From the NCBI GenBank assembly GCA_947359465.1, contig CANAIC010000156.1, forward strand, positions 95,001-159,000: a DNA stretch of 64,000 nt. The letters are read 5' to 3'. Every line of letters starts with the position of its first letter. Within the stretch, counting starts at the first letter, position 1. The notes under the pieces are model-generated. The model searched no databases. It had not been told where the DNA came from and saw nothing but the letters and a program-made list of their open reading frames with translations. This stretch comes from Metellina segmentata (Eukaryota > Arthropoda > Arachnida > Araneae > Tetragnathidae). Below, one piece after another: positions 1 to 12,900 of this stretch. Made by a program: the position numbers and the translations under genes.

Positions 1-269
1 CTGCTTTCGAAATGACGCCGATTTCCTTCGCTACATGGGGGCTGAGGCAGTGCATTAGAAGTTCCTTTGTACTAAGCCCAGCCGCTCTAGCAACTTGTCC
101 TAGTGTGGTGATGACAGCAGCTCCCGGAATCGAGAAGGGAGAGTTGCCATCCTCATCCCCGATCCCGGGAGCTTGACGAACTTGAAGAAGTACATATCAA
201 TTGCACATATCATGGAGCGGTAGCCTTCAGTCAGTTTATCTTCTCCAATGTACCCATCGAAGTCTATCC
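1..269 (-). pseudogene. Partial nucleoprotein-like fragment with 1-nt deletion
   Basis: The window opens inside a unit. Compared with the other units, a run of four C is reduced to three near 122-125, which breaks the nucleoprotein-like frame that is open elsewhere. The left part of this unit lies outside the window. Confidence 0.85.
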
Positions 270-1315
270 AATGGTGTTGAGGCTCCCTTCACTCCGGTTG
301 AGTTGTACAGCTCTAGCACCTCTTCGATGTAACCCGTTTGGTCAAGTGAGACCGAACCGTCTGCTAGTCTGGTTATCTTCATTGAAAGGATCTCACTTGC
401 TTCTCCTAGGTCCTTGGCCTTGAACCTTTCCATTACTTCACGCTTGAAGGCATTAATAGACTGCTGTTCACCGACAATCAGCATGTCGTCAACATATAAC
501 CCAAGGAAAAGCTTTCTCCCCTGGTGATAGTAGACACATGGGTCATATTTGGAACGCAGCAGTCCATAGTCCTTCAAAAAAGAATCAAAACACTTGTTCC
601 ATTATTATCGTTTAAATGCTCCACCATCTCTTCTAATTTAATATCCAATGGTGTTATCTTGTCTCCTGGTCCGATGACTTGTGGAGTGGCGTCTGCAACT
701 GGTGCTTCTTCTTCTGTTTCTTCATCGCTCTCATCGCTGTCGGGCTGTGCGTCTGCCATCCGCTCTAGCTCTTTGAGCTGCTTTCTTTGTTCTTTGATTC
801 GGGTCGCGGCAACCTTTGTGTTGACAAATTGGCGCTTGAATCCGGCACCCCCTCCTACGCTCAGCCCAACCATAGCGACCGAATTGGCTGTTCCAGCGAC
901 GTCAACCGCTCCATTCGCCACTATGGCGCCATACGATCTACTGAGCCCCAGCGTGATTCCAATGAAATGGAGCCACATGTATAAAGTCGGATTGGTGCTG
1001 CTCGAGTAGGCGGAATTGGTCGTCATGCCCATTTCGAGATGGTAGGGAAAATAAGAGAACGCGTCCCCTACTCCCTCTTCTGCTTTCGAAATGACGCCGA
1101 TTTCCTTCGCTACATGGGGGCTGAGGCAGTGCATTAGAAGTTCCTTTGTACTAAGCCCAGCCGCTCTAGCAACTTGTCCTAGTGTGGTGATGACAGCAGC
1201 TCCCCGGAATCGAGAAGGGAGAGTTGCCATCCTCATCCCCGATCCCGGGAGCTTGACGAACTTGAAGAAGTACATATCAATTGCACATATCATGGAGCGG
1301 TAGCCTTCAGTCAGT
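236..1315. repeat. Satellite unit, variant X (shared with 4556-5635)
   Basis: Carries a set of substitutions relative to the common unit near 857-895 and 1014 (in the nucleoprotein-like frame K-to-N, A-to-V and L-to-V). The same set occurs in the unit at 4556-5635, four units away, which also has its own changes near 4861 and 5446. Between them, the units at 1316 and 3476 share a different change (N-to-D, near 1965 and 4125), and the unit at 5636 carries it too. The order X, Y, common, Y, X, Y suggests a higher-order repeat. Confidence 0.8.
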
Positions 1316-2429
1316 TTATCTTCTCCAATGTACCCATCGAAGTCTATCCAATGGTGTTGAGGCTCCCTTCACTCCGGTTGAGTTGTACAGCTCTAGCACC
1401 TCTTCGATGTAACCCGTTTGGTCAAGTGAGACCGAACCGTCTGCTAGTCTGGTTATCTTCATTGAAAGGATCTCACTTGCTTCTCCTAGGTCCTTGGCCT
1501 TGAACCTTTCCATTACTTCACGCTTGAAGGCATTAATAGACTGCTGTTCACCGACAATCAGCATGTCGTCAACATATAACCCAAGGAAAAGCTTTCTCCC
1601 CTGGTGATAGTAGACACATGGGTCATATTTGGAACGCAGCAGTCCATAGTCCTTCAAAAAAGAATCAAAACACTTGTTCCATTATTATCGTTTAAATGCT
1701 CCACCATCTCTTCTAATTTAATATCCAATGGTGTTATCTTGTCTCCTGGTCCGATGACTTGTGGAGTGGCGTCTGCAACTGGTGCTTCTTCTTCTGTTTC
1801 TTCATCGCTCTCATCGCTGTCGGGCTGTGCGTCTGCCATCCGCTCTAGCTCTTTGAGCTGCTTTCTTTGTTCTTTGATTCGGGTCGCGGCAACCTTTGTG
1901 TTGACAAATTGGCGCTTGAATCCGGCACCCCCTCCTAAGCTCAGCCCAACCATAGCGGCCGAATCGGCTGTTCCAGCGACGTCAACCGCTCCATTCGCCA
2001 CTATGGCGCCATACGATCTACTGAGCCCCAGCGTGATTCCAATGAAATGGAGCCACATGTATAAAGTCGGATTGGTGCTGCTCGAGTAGGCGGACTTGGT
2101 CGTCATGCCCATTTCGAGATGGTAGGGAAAATAAGAGAACGCGTCCCCTACTCCCTCTTCTGCTTTCGAAATGACGCCGATTTCCTTCGCTACATGGGGG
2201 CTGAGGCAGTGCATTAGAAGTTCCTTTGTACTAAGCCCAGCCGCTCTAGCAACTTGTCCTAGTGTGGTGATGACAGCAGCTCCCCGGAATCGAGAAGGGA
2301 GAGTTGCCATCCTCATCCCCGATCCCGGGAGCTTGACGAACTTGAAGAAGTACATATCAATTGCACATATCATGGAGCGGTAGCCTTCAGTCAGTTTATC
2401 TTCTCCAATGTACCCATCGAAGTCTATCC

Positions 2430-2761
2430 AATGGTGTTGAGGCTCCCTTCACTCCGGTTGAGTTGTACAGCTCTAGCACCTCTTCGATGTAACCCGTTTG
2501 GTCAAGTGAGACCGAACCGTCTGCTAGTCTGGTTATCTTCATTGAAAGGATCTCACTTGCTTCTCCTAGGTCCTTGGCCTTGAACCTTTCCATTACTTCA
2601 CGCTTGAAGGCATTAATAGACTGCTGTTCACCGACAATCAGCATGTCGTCAACATATAACCCAAGGAAAAGCTTTCTCCCCTGGTGATAGTAGACACATG
2701 GGTCATATTTGGAACGCAGCAGTCCATAGTCCTTCAAAAAAGAATCAAAACACTTGTTCCA
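2430..2761 (-). pseudogene. Reference copy of the Ty1/copia reverse transcriptase fragment of the satellite
   Basis: About 110 codons of a copia-type Pol protein. Read from 2761, the frame opens with W-N-K-C-F-D-S-F-L, continues through the Y-D-P-C-V-Y-Y motif to the catalytic L-Y-V-D-D-M-L-I box (about 2633-2659), and ends near the G-A-S-T-P-L-D motif that follows the RT domain in copia elements. The fingers region, integrase, gag, RNase H and LTRs are missing, so this is a fragment without activity. At its left end the frame runs out of frame into nucleoprotein-like sequence and stops at 2396. The only ATG in frame near its start occurs in one unit with a 1-nt deletion (17511-17876); elsewhere the stretch would need a TTG start, so it is not a gene. 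Assignment to copia rests on the YVDD box and the flanking motifs. Confidence 0.88.
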
Positions 2762-3509
2762 TTATTATCGTTTAAATGCTCCACCATCTCTTCTAATTTA
2801 ATATCCAATGGTGTTATCTTGTCTCCTGGTCCGATGACTTGTGGAGTGGCGTCTGCAACTGGTGCTTCTTCTTCTGTTTCTTCATCGCTCTCATCGCTGT
2901 CGGGCTGTGCGTCTGCCATCCGCTCTAGCTCTTTGAGCTGCTTTCTTTGTTCTTTGATTCGGGTCGCGGCAACCTTTGTGTTGACAAATTGGCGCTTGAA
3001 TCCGGCACCCCCTCCTAAGCTCAGCCCAACCATAGCGGCCGAATTGGCTGTTCCAGCGACGTCAACCGCTCCATTCGCCACTATGGCGCCATACGATCTA
3101 CTGAGCCCCAGCGTGATTCCAATGAAATGGAGCCACATGTATAAAGTCGGATTGGTGCTGCTCGAGTAGGCGGACTTGGTCGTCATGCCCATTTCGAGAT
3201 GGTAGGGAAAATAAGAGAACGCGTCCCCTACTCCCTCTTCTGCTTTCGAAATGACGCCGATTTCCTTCGCTACATGGGGGCTGAGGCAGTGCATTAGAAG
3301 TTCCTTTGTACTAAGCCCAGCCGCTCTAGCAACTTGTCCTAGTGTGGTGATGACAGCAGCTCCCCGGAATCGAGAAGGGAGAGTTGCCATCCTCATCCCC
3401 GATCCCGGGAGCTTGACGAACTTGAAGAAGTACATATCAATTGCACATATCATGGAGCGGTAGCCTTCAGTCAGTTTATCTTCTCCAATGTACCCATCGA
3501 AGTCTATCC
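2762..3509 (-). pseudogene. Reference copy of the virus nucleoprotein-like fragment of the satellite
   Basis: An open frame (Met at 3453, stop at 2734) that I read as an endogenous fragment of a negative-strand RNA virus nucleoprotein, closest in pattern to rhabdovirus-like N, the protein that coats the viral RNA. Seen: an aromatic D6-x-Y-F-F stretch, an S-Y-x-P-Y motif at residues 80-84 followed by K93-S94, Y96-S97-S98, N101-P102 and W107, then an acidic, probably disordered tail at about 185-196. This motif order is typical of the C-terminal core of such proteins. The same frame runs about 18 codons upstream of the Met and is then cut by copia sequence in another frame. The last eight residues are read from copia sequence out of frame. 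The N-terminal half of the protein is absent, so it cannot be a functional nucleoprotein. A jingchuvirus-type N is an alternative; family assignment is by eye only. Confidence 0.72.
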
Positions 3510-5635
3510 AATGGTGTTGAGGCTCCCTTCACTCCGGTTGAGTTGTACAGCTCTAGCACCTCTTCGATGTAACCCGTTTGGTCAAGTGAGACCGAACCGT
3601 CTGCTAGTCTGGTTATCTTCATTGAAAGGATCTCACTTGCTTCTCCTAGGTCCTTGGCCTTGAACCTTTCCATTACTTCACGCTTGAAGGCATTAATAGA
3701 CTGCTGTTCACCGACAATCAGCATGTCGTCAACATATAACCCAAGGAAAAGCTTTCTCCCCTGGTGATAGTAGACACATGGGTCATATTTGGAACGCAGC
3801 AGTCCATAGTCCTTCAAAAAAGAATCAAAACACTTGTTCCATTATTATCGTTTAAATGCTCCACCATCTCTTCTAATTTAATATCCAATGGTGTTATCTT
3901 GTCTCCTGGTCCGATGACTTGTGGAGTGGCGTCTGCAACTGGTGCTTCTTCTTCTGTTTCTTCATCGCTCTCATCGCTGTCGGGCTGTGCGTCTGCCATC
4001 CGCTCTAGCTCTTTGAGCTGCTTTCTTTGTTCTTTGATTCGGGTCGCGGCAACCTTTGTGTTGACAAATTGGCGCTTGAATCCGGCACCCCCTCCTAAGC
4101 TCAGCCCAACCATAGCGGCCGAATCGGCTGTTCCAGCGACGTCAACCGCTCCATTCGCCACTATGGCGCCATACGATCTACTGAGCCCCAGCGTGATTCC
4201 AATGAAATGGAGCCACATGTATAAAGTCGGATTGGTGCTGCTCGAGTAGGCGGACTTGGTCGTCATGCCCATTTCGAGATGGTAGGGAAAATAAGAGAAC
4301 GCGTCCCCTACTCCCTCTTCTGCTTTCGAAATGACGCCGATTTCCTTCGCTACATGGGGGCTGAGGCAGTGCATTAGAAGTTCCTTTGTACTAAGCCCAG
4401 CCGCTCTAGCAACTTGTCCTAGTGTGGTGATGACAGCAGCTCCCCGGAATCGAGAAGGGAGAGTTGCCATCCTCATCCCCGATCCCGGGAGCTTGACGAA
4501 CTTGAAGAAGTACATATCAATTGCACATATCATGGAGCGGTAGCCTTCAGTCAGTTTATCTTCTCCAATGTACCCATCGAAGTCTATCCAATGGTGTTGA
4601 GGCTCCCTTCACTCCGGTTGAGTTGTACAGCTCTAGCACCTCTTCGATGTAACCCGTTTGGTCAAGTGAGACCGAACCGTCTGCTAGTCTGGTTATCTTC
4701 ATTGAAAGGATCTCACTTGCTTCTCCTAGGTCCTTGGCCTTGAACCTTTCCATTACTTCACGCTTGAAGGCATTAATAGACTGCTGTTCACCGACAATCA
4801 GCATGTCGTCAACATATAACCCAAGGAAAAGCTTTCTCCCCTGGTGATAGTAGACACATGGATCATATTTGGAACGCAGCAGTCCATAGTCCTTCAAAAA
4901 AGAATCAAAACACTTGTTCCATTATTATCGTTTAAATGCTCCACCATCTCTTCTAATTTAATATCCAATGGTGTTATCTTGTCTCCTGGTCCGATGACTT
5001 GTGGAGTGGCGTCTGCAACTGGTGCTTCTTCTTCTGTTTCTTCATCGCTCTCATCGCTGTCGGGCTGTGCGTCTGCCATCCGCTCTAGCTCTTTGAGCTG
5101 CTTTCTTTGTTCTTTGATTCGGGTCGCGGCAACCTTTGTGTTGACAAATTGGCGCTTGAATCCGGCACCCCCTCCTACGCTCAGCCCAACCATAGCGACC
5201 GAATTGGCTGTTCCAGCGACGTCAACCGCTCCATTCGCCACTATGGCGCCATACGATCTACTGAGCCCCAGCGTGATTCCAATGAAATGGAGCCACATGT
5301 ATAAAGTCGGATTGGTGCTGCTCGAGTAGGCGGAATTGGTCGTCATGCCCATTTCGAGATGGTAGGGAAAATAAGAGAACGCGTCCCCTACTCCCTCTTC
5401 TGCTTTCGAAATGACGCCGATTTCCTTCGCTACATGGGGGCTGAGACAGTGCATTAGAAGTTCCTTTGTACTAAGCCCAGCCGCTCTAGCAACTTGTCCT
5501 AGTGTGGTGATGACAGCAGCTCCCCGGAATCGAGAAGGGAGAGTTGCCATCCTCATCCCCGATCCCGGGAGCTTGACGAACTTGAAGAAGTACATATCAA
5601 TTGCACATATCATGGAGCGGTAGCCTTCAGTCAGT

Positions 5636-6712
5636 TTATCTTCTCCAATGTACCCATCGAAGTCTATCCAATGGTGTTGAGGCTCCCTTCACTCCGGTTG
5701 AGTTGTACAGCTCTAGCACCTCTTCGATGTAACCCGTTTGGTCAAGTGAGACCGAACCGTCTGCTAGTCTGGTTATCTTCATTGAAAGGATCTCACTTGC
5801 TTCTCCTAGGTCCTTGGCCTTGAACCTTTCCATTACTTCACGCTTGAAGGCATTAATAGACTGCTGTTCACCGACAATCAGCATGTCGTCAACATATAAC
5901 CCAAGGAAAAGCTTTCTCCCCTGGTGATAGTAGACACATGGGTCATATTTGGAACGCAGCAGTCCATAGTCCTTCAAAAAAGAATCAAAACACTTGTTCC
6001 ATTATTATCGTTTAAATGCTCCACCATCTCTTCTAATTTAATATCCAATGGTGTTATCTTGTCTCCTGGTCCGATGACTTGTGGAGTGGCGTCTGCAACT
6101 GGTGCTTCTTCTGTTTCTTCATCGCTCTCATCGCTGTCGGGCTGTGCGTCTGCCATCCGCTCTAGCTCTTTGAGCTGCTTTCTTTGTTCTTTGATTCGGG
6201 TCGCGGCAACCTTTGTGTTGACAAATTGGCGCTTGAATCCGGCACCCCCTCCTAAGCTCAGCCCAACCATAGCGGCCGAATCGGCTGTTCCAGCGACGTC
6301 AACCGCTCCATTCGCCACTAAGGCGCCATACGATCTACTGAGCCCCAGCGTGATTCCAATGAAATGGAGCCACATGTATAAAGTCGGATTGGTGCTGCTC
6401 GAGTAGGCGGACTTGGTCGTCATGCCCATTTCGAGATGGTAGGGAAAATAAGAGAACGCGTCCCCTACTCCCTCTTCTGCTTTCGAAATGACGCCGATTT
6501 CCTTCGCTACATGGGGGCTGAGGCAGTGCATTAGAAGTTCCTTTGTACTAAGCCCAGCCGCTCTAGCAACTTGTCCTAGTGTGGTGATGACAGCAGCTCC
6601 CCGGAATCGAGAAGGGAGAGTTGCCATCCTCATCCCCGATCCCGGGAGCTTGACGAACTTGAAGAAGTACATATCAATTGCACATATCATGGAGCGGTAG
6701 CCTTCAGTCAGT
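5636..6712. repeat. Satellite unit with 3-bp in-frame deletion (1077 bp)
   Basis: One codon is lost from the glutamate run of the nucleoprotein-like acidic tail (a CTT/TTC run near 6105-6115), so the frame stays open at 238 codons (5974-6690). It also has an isoleucine-to-leucine change near 6320 and the N-to-D change of variant Y. Confidence 0.9.
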
Positions 6713-8872
6713 TTATCTTCTCCAATGTACCCATCGAAGTCTATCCAATGGTGTTGAGGCTCCCTTCACTCCGGTTGAGTTGTACAGCTCTAGCACCTCT
6801 TCGATGTAACCCGTTTGGTCAAGTGAGACCGAACCGTCTGCTAGTCTGGTTATCTTCATTGAAAGGATCTCACTTGCTTCTCCTAGGTCCTTGGCCTTGA
6901 ACCTTTCCATTACTTCACGCTTGAAGGCATTAATAGACTGCTGTTCACCGACAATCAGCATGTCGTCAACATATAACCCAAGGAAAAGCTTTCTCCCCTG
7001 GTGATAGTAGACACATGGGTCATATTTGGAACGCAGCAGTCCATAGTCCTTCAAAAAAGAATCAAAACACTTGTTCCATTATTATCGTTTAAATGCTCCA
7101 CCATCTCTTCTAATTTAATATCCAATGGTGTTATCTTGTCTCCTGGTCCGATGACTTGTGGAGTGGCGTCTGCAACTGGTGCTTCTTCTTCTGTTTCTTC
7201 ATCGCTCTCATCGCTGTCGGGCTGTGCGTCTGCCATCCGCTCTAGCTCTTTGAGCTGCTTTCTTTGTTCTTTGATTCGGGTCGCGGCAACCTTTGTGTTG
7301 ACAAATTGGCGCTTGAATCCGGCACCCCCTCCTAAGCTCAGCCCAACCATAGCGGCCGAATTGGCTGTTCCAGCGACGTCAACCGCTCCATTCGCCACTA
7401 TGGCGCCATACGATCTACTGAGCCCCAGCGTGATTCCAATGAAATGGAGCCACATGTATAAAGTCGGATTGGTGCTGCTCGAGTAGGCGGAATTGGTCGT
7501 CATGCCCATTTCGAGATGGTAGGGAAAATAAGAGAACGCGTCCCCTACTCCCTCTTCTGCTTTCGAAATGACGCCGATTTCCTTCGCTACATGGGGGCTG
7601 AGGCAGTGCATTAGAAGTTCCTTTGTACTAAGCCCAGCCGCTCTAGCAACTTGTCCTAGTGTGGTGATGACAGCAGCTCCCCGGAATCGAGAAGGGAGAG
7701 TTGCCATCCTCATCCCCGATCCCGGGAGCTTGACGAACTTGAAGAAGTACATATCAATTGCACATATCATGGAGCGGTAGCCTTCAGTCAGTTTATCTTC
7801 TCCAATGTACCCATCGAAGTCTATCCAATGGTGTTGAGGCTCCCTTCACTCCGGTTGAGTTGTACAGCTCTAGCACCTCTTCGATGTAACCCGTTTGGTC
7901 AAGTGAGACCGAACCGTCTGCTAGTCTGGTTATCTTCATTGAAAGGATCTCACTTGCTTCTCCTAGGTCCTTGGCCTTGAACCTTTCCATTACTTCACGC
8001 TTGAAGGCATTAATAGACTGCTGTTCACCGACAATCAGCATGTCGTCAACATATAACCCAAGGAAAAGCTTTCTCCCCTGGTGATAGTAGACACATGGGT
8101 CATATTTGGAACGCAGCAGTCCATAGTCCTTCAAAAAAGAATCAAAACACTTGTTCCATTATTATCGTTTAAATGCTCCACCATCTCTTCTAATTTAATA
8201 TCCAATGGTGTTATCTTGTCTCCTGGTCCGATGACTTGTGGAGTGGCGTCTGCAACTGGTGCTTCTTCTTCTGTTTCTTCATCGCTCTCATCGCTGTCGG
8301 GCTGTGCGTCTGCCATCCGCTCTAGCTCTTTGAGCTGCTTTCTTTGTTCTTTGATTCGGGTCGCGGCAACCTTTGTGTTGACAAATTGGCGCTTGAATCC
8401 GGCACCCCCTCCTAAGCTCAGCCCAACCATAGCGGCCGAATTGGCTGTTCCAGCGACGTCAACCGCTCCATTCGCCACTATGGCGCCATACGATCTACTG
8501 AGCCCCAGCGTGATTCCAATGAAATGGAGCCACATGTATAAAGTCGGATTGGTGCTGCTCGAGTAGGCGGACTTGGTCGTCATGCCCATTTCGAGATGGT
8601 AGGGAAAATAAGAGAACGCGTCCCCTACTCCCTCTTCTGCTTTCGAAATGACGCCGATTTCCTTCGCTACATGGGGGCTGAGGCAGTGCATTAGAAGTTC
8701 CTTTGTACTAAACCCAGCCGCTCTAGCAACTTGTCCTAGTGTGGTGATGACAGCAGCTCCCCGGAATCGAGAAGGGAGAGTTGCCATCCTCATCCCCGAT
8801 CCCGGGAGCTTGACGAACTTGAAGAAGTACATATCAATTGCACATATCATGGAGCGGTAGCCTTCAGTCAGT

Positions 8873-9950
8873 TTATCTTCTCCAATGTACCCATCGGTCT
8901 ATCCAATGGTGTTGAGGCTCCCTTCACTCCGGTTGAGTTGTACAGCTCTAGCACCTCTTCGATGTAACCCGTTTGGTCAAGTGAGACCGAACCGTCTGCT
9001 AGTCTGGTTATCTTCATTGAAAGGATCTCACTTGCTTCTCCTAGGTCCTTGGCCTTGAACCTTTCCATTACTTCACGCTTGAAGGCATTAATAGACTGCT
9101 GTTCACCGACAATCAGCATGTCGTCAACATATAACCCAAGGAAAAGCTTTCTCCCCTGGTGATAGTAGACACATGGGTCATATTTGGAACGCAGCAGTCC
9201 ATAGTCCTTCAAAAAAGAATCAAAACACTTGTTCCATTATTATCGTTTAAATGCTCCACCATCTCTTCTAATTTAATATCCAATGGTGTTATCTTGTCTC
9301 CTGGTCCGATGACTTGTGGAGTGGCGTCTGCAACTGGTGCTTCTTCTTCTGTTTCTTCATCGCTCTCATCGCTGTCGGGCTGTGCGTCTGCCATCCGCTC
9401 TAGCTCTTTGAGCTGCTTTCTTTGTTCTTTGATTCGGGTCGCGGCAACCTTTGTGTTGACAAATTGGCGCTTGAATCCGGCACCCCCTCCTAAGCTCAGC
9501 CCAACCATAGCGGCCGAATTGGCTGTTCCAGCGACGTCAACCGCTCCATTCGCCACTATGGCGCCATACGATCTACTGAGCCCCAGCGTGATTCCAATGA
9601 AATGGAGCCACATGTATAAAGTCGGATTGGTGCTGCTCGAGTAGGCGGACTTGGTCGTCATGCCCATTTCGAGATGGTAGGGAAAATAAGAGAACGCGTC
9701 CCCTACTCCCTCTTCTGCTTTCGAAATGACGCCGATTTCCTTCGCTACATGGGGGCTGAGGCAGTGCATTAGAAGTTCCTTTGTACTAAGCCCAGCCGCT
9801 CTAGCAACTTGTCCTAGTGTGGTGATGACAGCAGCTCCCCGGAATCGAGAAGGGAGAGTTGCCATCCTCATCCCCGATCCCGGGAGCTTGACGAACTTGA
9901 AGAAGTACATATCAATTGCACATATCATGGAGCGGTAGCCTTCAGTCAGT
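8873..9950. repeat. Satellite unit with 2-bp deletion at the copia/nucleoprotein junction (1078 bp)
   Basis: Two bases are lost near 8896-8898. This alters only the out-of-frame end of the copia fragment (frame 8868-9212) and the region upstream of the nucleoprotein-like Met. The preceding unit (7793-8872) has a leucine-to-phenylalanine change near 8711, and the unit at 11031 has a glycine-to-arginine change near 11647. Confidence 0.9.
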
Positions 9951-12900
9951 TTATCTTCTCCAATGTACCCATCGAAGTCTATCCAATGGTGTTGAGGCTC
10001 CCTTCACTCCGGTTGAGTTGTACAGCTCTAGCACCTCTTCGATGTAACCCGTTTGGTCAAGTGAGACCGAACCGTCTGCTAGTCTGGTTATCTTCATTGA
10101 AAGGATCTCACTTGCTTCTCCTAGGTCCTTGGCCTTGAACCTTTCCATTACTTCACGCTTGAAGGCATTAATAGACTGCTGTTCACCGACAATCAGCATG
10201 TCGTCAACATATAACCCAAGGAAAAGCTTTCTCCCCTGGTGATAGTAGACACATGGGTCATATTTGGAACGCAGCAGTCCATAGTCCTTCAAAAAAGAAT
10301 CAAAACACTTGTTCCATTATTATCGTTTAAATGCTCCACCATCTCTTCTAATTTAATATCCAATGGTGTTATCTTGTCTCCTGGTCCGATGACTTGTGGA
10401 GTGGCGTCTGCAACTGGTGCTTCTTCTTCTGTTTCTTCATCGCTCTCATCGCTGTCGGGCTGTGCGTCTGCCATCCGCTCTAGCTCTTTGAGCTGCTTTC
10501 TTTGTTCTTTGATTCGGGTCGCGGCAACCTTTGTGTTGACAAATTGGCGCTTGAATCCGGCACCCCCTCCTAAGCTCAGCCCAACCATAGCGGCCGAATT
10601 GGCTGTTCCAGCGACGTCAACCGCTCCATTCGCCACTATGGCGCCATACGATCTACTGAGCCCCAGCGTGATTCCAATGAAATGGAGCCACATGTATAAA
10701 GTCGGATTGGTGCTGCTCGAGTAGGCGGACTTGGTCGTCATGCCCATTTCGAGATGGTAGGGAAAATAAGAGAACGCGTCCCCTACTCCCTCTTCTGCTT
10801 TCGAAATGACGCCGATTTCCTTCGCTACATGGGGGCTGAGGCAGTGCATTAGAAGTTCCTTTGTACTAAGCCCAGCCGCTCTAGCAACTTGTCCTAGTGT
10901 GGTGATGACAGCAGCTCCCCGGAATCGAGAAGGGAGAGTTGCCATCCTCATCCCCGATCCCGGGAGCTTGACGAACTTGAAGAAGTACATATCAATTGCA
11001 CATATCATGGAGCGGTAGCCTTCAGTCAGTTTATCTTCTCCAATGTACCCATCGAAGTCTATCCAATGGTGTTGAGGCTCCCTTCACTCCGGTTGAGTTG
11101 TACAGCTCTAGCACCTCTTCGATGTAACCCGTTTGGTCAAGTGAGACCGAACCGTCTGCTAGTCTGGTTATCTTCATTGAAAGGATCTCACTTGCTTCTC
11201 CTAGGTCCTTGGCCTTGAACCTTTCCATTACTTCACGCTTGAAGGCATTAATAGACTGCTGTTCACCGACAATCAGCATGTCGTCAACATATAACCCAAG
11301 GAAAAGCTTTCTCCCCTGGTGATAGTAGACACATGGGTCATATTTGGAACGCAGCAGTCCATAGTCCTTCAAAAAAGAATCAAAACACTTGTTCCATTAT
11401 TATCGTTTAAATGCTCCACCATCTCTTCTAATTTAATATCCAATGGTGTTATCTTGTCTCCTGGTCCGATGACTTGTGGAGTGGCGTCTGCAACTGGTGC
11501 TTCTTCTTCTGTTTCTTCATCGCTCTCATCGCTGTCGGGCTGTGCGTCTGCCATCCGCTCTAGCTCTTTGAGCTGCTTTCTTTGTTCTTTGATTCGGGTC
11601 GCGGCAACCTTTGTGTTGACAAATTGGCGCTTGAATCCGGCACCCCGTCCTAAGCTCAGCCCAACCATAGCGGCCGAATTGGCTGTTCCAGCGACGTCAA
11701 CCGCTCCATTCGCCACTATGGCGCCATACGATCTACTGAGCCCCAGCGTGATTCCAATGAAATGGAGCCACATGTATAAAGTCGGATTGGTGCTGCTCGA
11801 GTAGGCGGACTTGGTCGTCATGCCCATTTCGAGATGGTAGGGAAAATAAGAGAACGCGTCCCCTACTCCCTCTTCTGCTTTCGAAATGACGCCGATTTCC
11901 TTCGCTACATGGGGGCTGAGGCAGTGCATTAGAAGTTCCTTTGTACTAAGCCCAGCCGCTCTAGCAACTTGTCCTAGTGTGGTGATGACAGCAGCTCCCC
12001 GGAATCGAGAAGGGAGAGTTGCCATCCTCATCCCCGATCCCGGGAGCTTGACGAACTTGAAGAAGTACATATCAATTGCACATATCATGGAGCGGTAGCC
12101 TTCAGTCAGTTTATCTTCTCCAATGTACCCATCGAAGTCTATCCAATGGTGTTGAGGCTCCCTTCACTCCGGTTGAGTTGTACAGCTCTAGCACCTCTTC
12201 GATGTAACCCGTTTGGTCAAGTGAGACCGAACCGTCTGCTAGTCTGGTTATCTTCATTGAAAGGATCTCACTTGCTTCTCCTAGGTCCTTGGCCTTGAAC
12301 CTTTCCATTACTTCACGCTTGAAGGCATTAATAGACTGCTGTTCACCGACAATCAGCATGTCGTCAACATATAACCCAAGGAAAAGCTTTCTCCCCTGGT
12401 GATAGTAGACACATGGGTCATATTTGGAACGCAGCAGTCCATAGTCCTTCAAAAAAGAATCAAAACACTTGTTCCATTATTATCGTTTAAATGCTCCACC
12501 ATCTCTTCTAATTTAATATCCAATGGTGTTATCTTGTCTCCTGGTCCGATGACTTGTGGAGTGGCGTCTGCAACTGGTGCTTCTTCTTCTGTTTCTTCAT
12601 CGCTCTCATCGCTGTCGGGCTGTGCGTCTGCCATCCGCTCTAGCTCTTTGAGCTGCTTTCTTTGTTCTTTGATTCGGGTCGCGGCAACCTTTGTGTTGAC
12701 AAATTGGCGCTTGAATCCGGCACCCCCTCCTAAGCTCAGCCCAACCATAGCGGCCGAATTGGCTGTTCCAGCGACGTCAACCGCTCCATTCGCCACTATG
12801 GCGCCATACGATCTACTGAGCCCCAGCGTGATTCCAATGAAATGGAGCCACATGTATAAAGTCGGATTGGTGCTGCTCGAGTAGGCGGACTTGGTCGTCA

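Noticed and set aside
524..1009. Plus-strand frame of 161 codons, repeated in nearly every unit (for example 524-1009, 2684-3169)
   Set aside because: It lies antisense to the nucleoprotein-like and copia fragments, crosses their junction and has no recognisable domain. It is open because the sense frames are, and its repetition only reflects the satellite.
1091..1303. Plus-strand frame of 70 codons in every unit
   Set aside because: Antisense to the start of the nucleoprotein-like frame; no features of its own.
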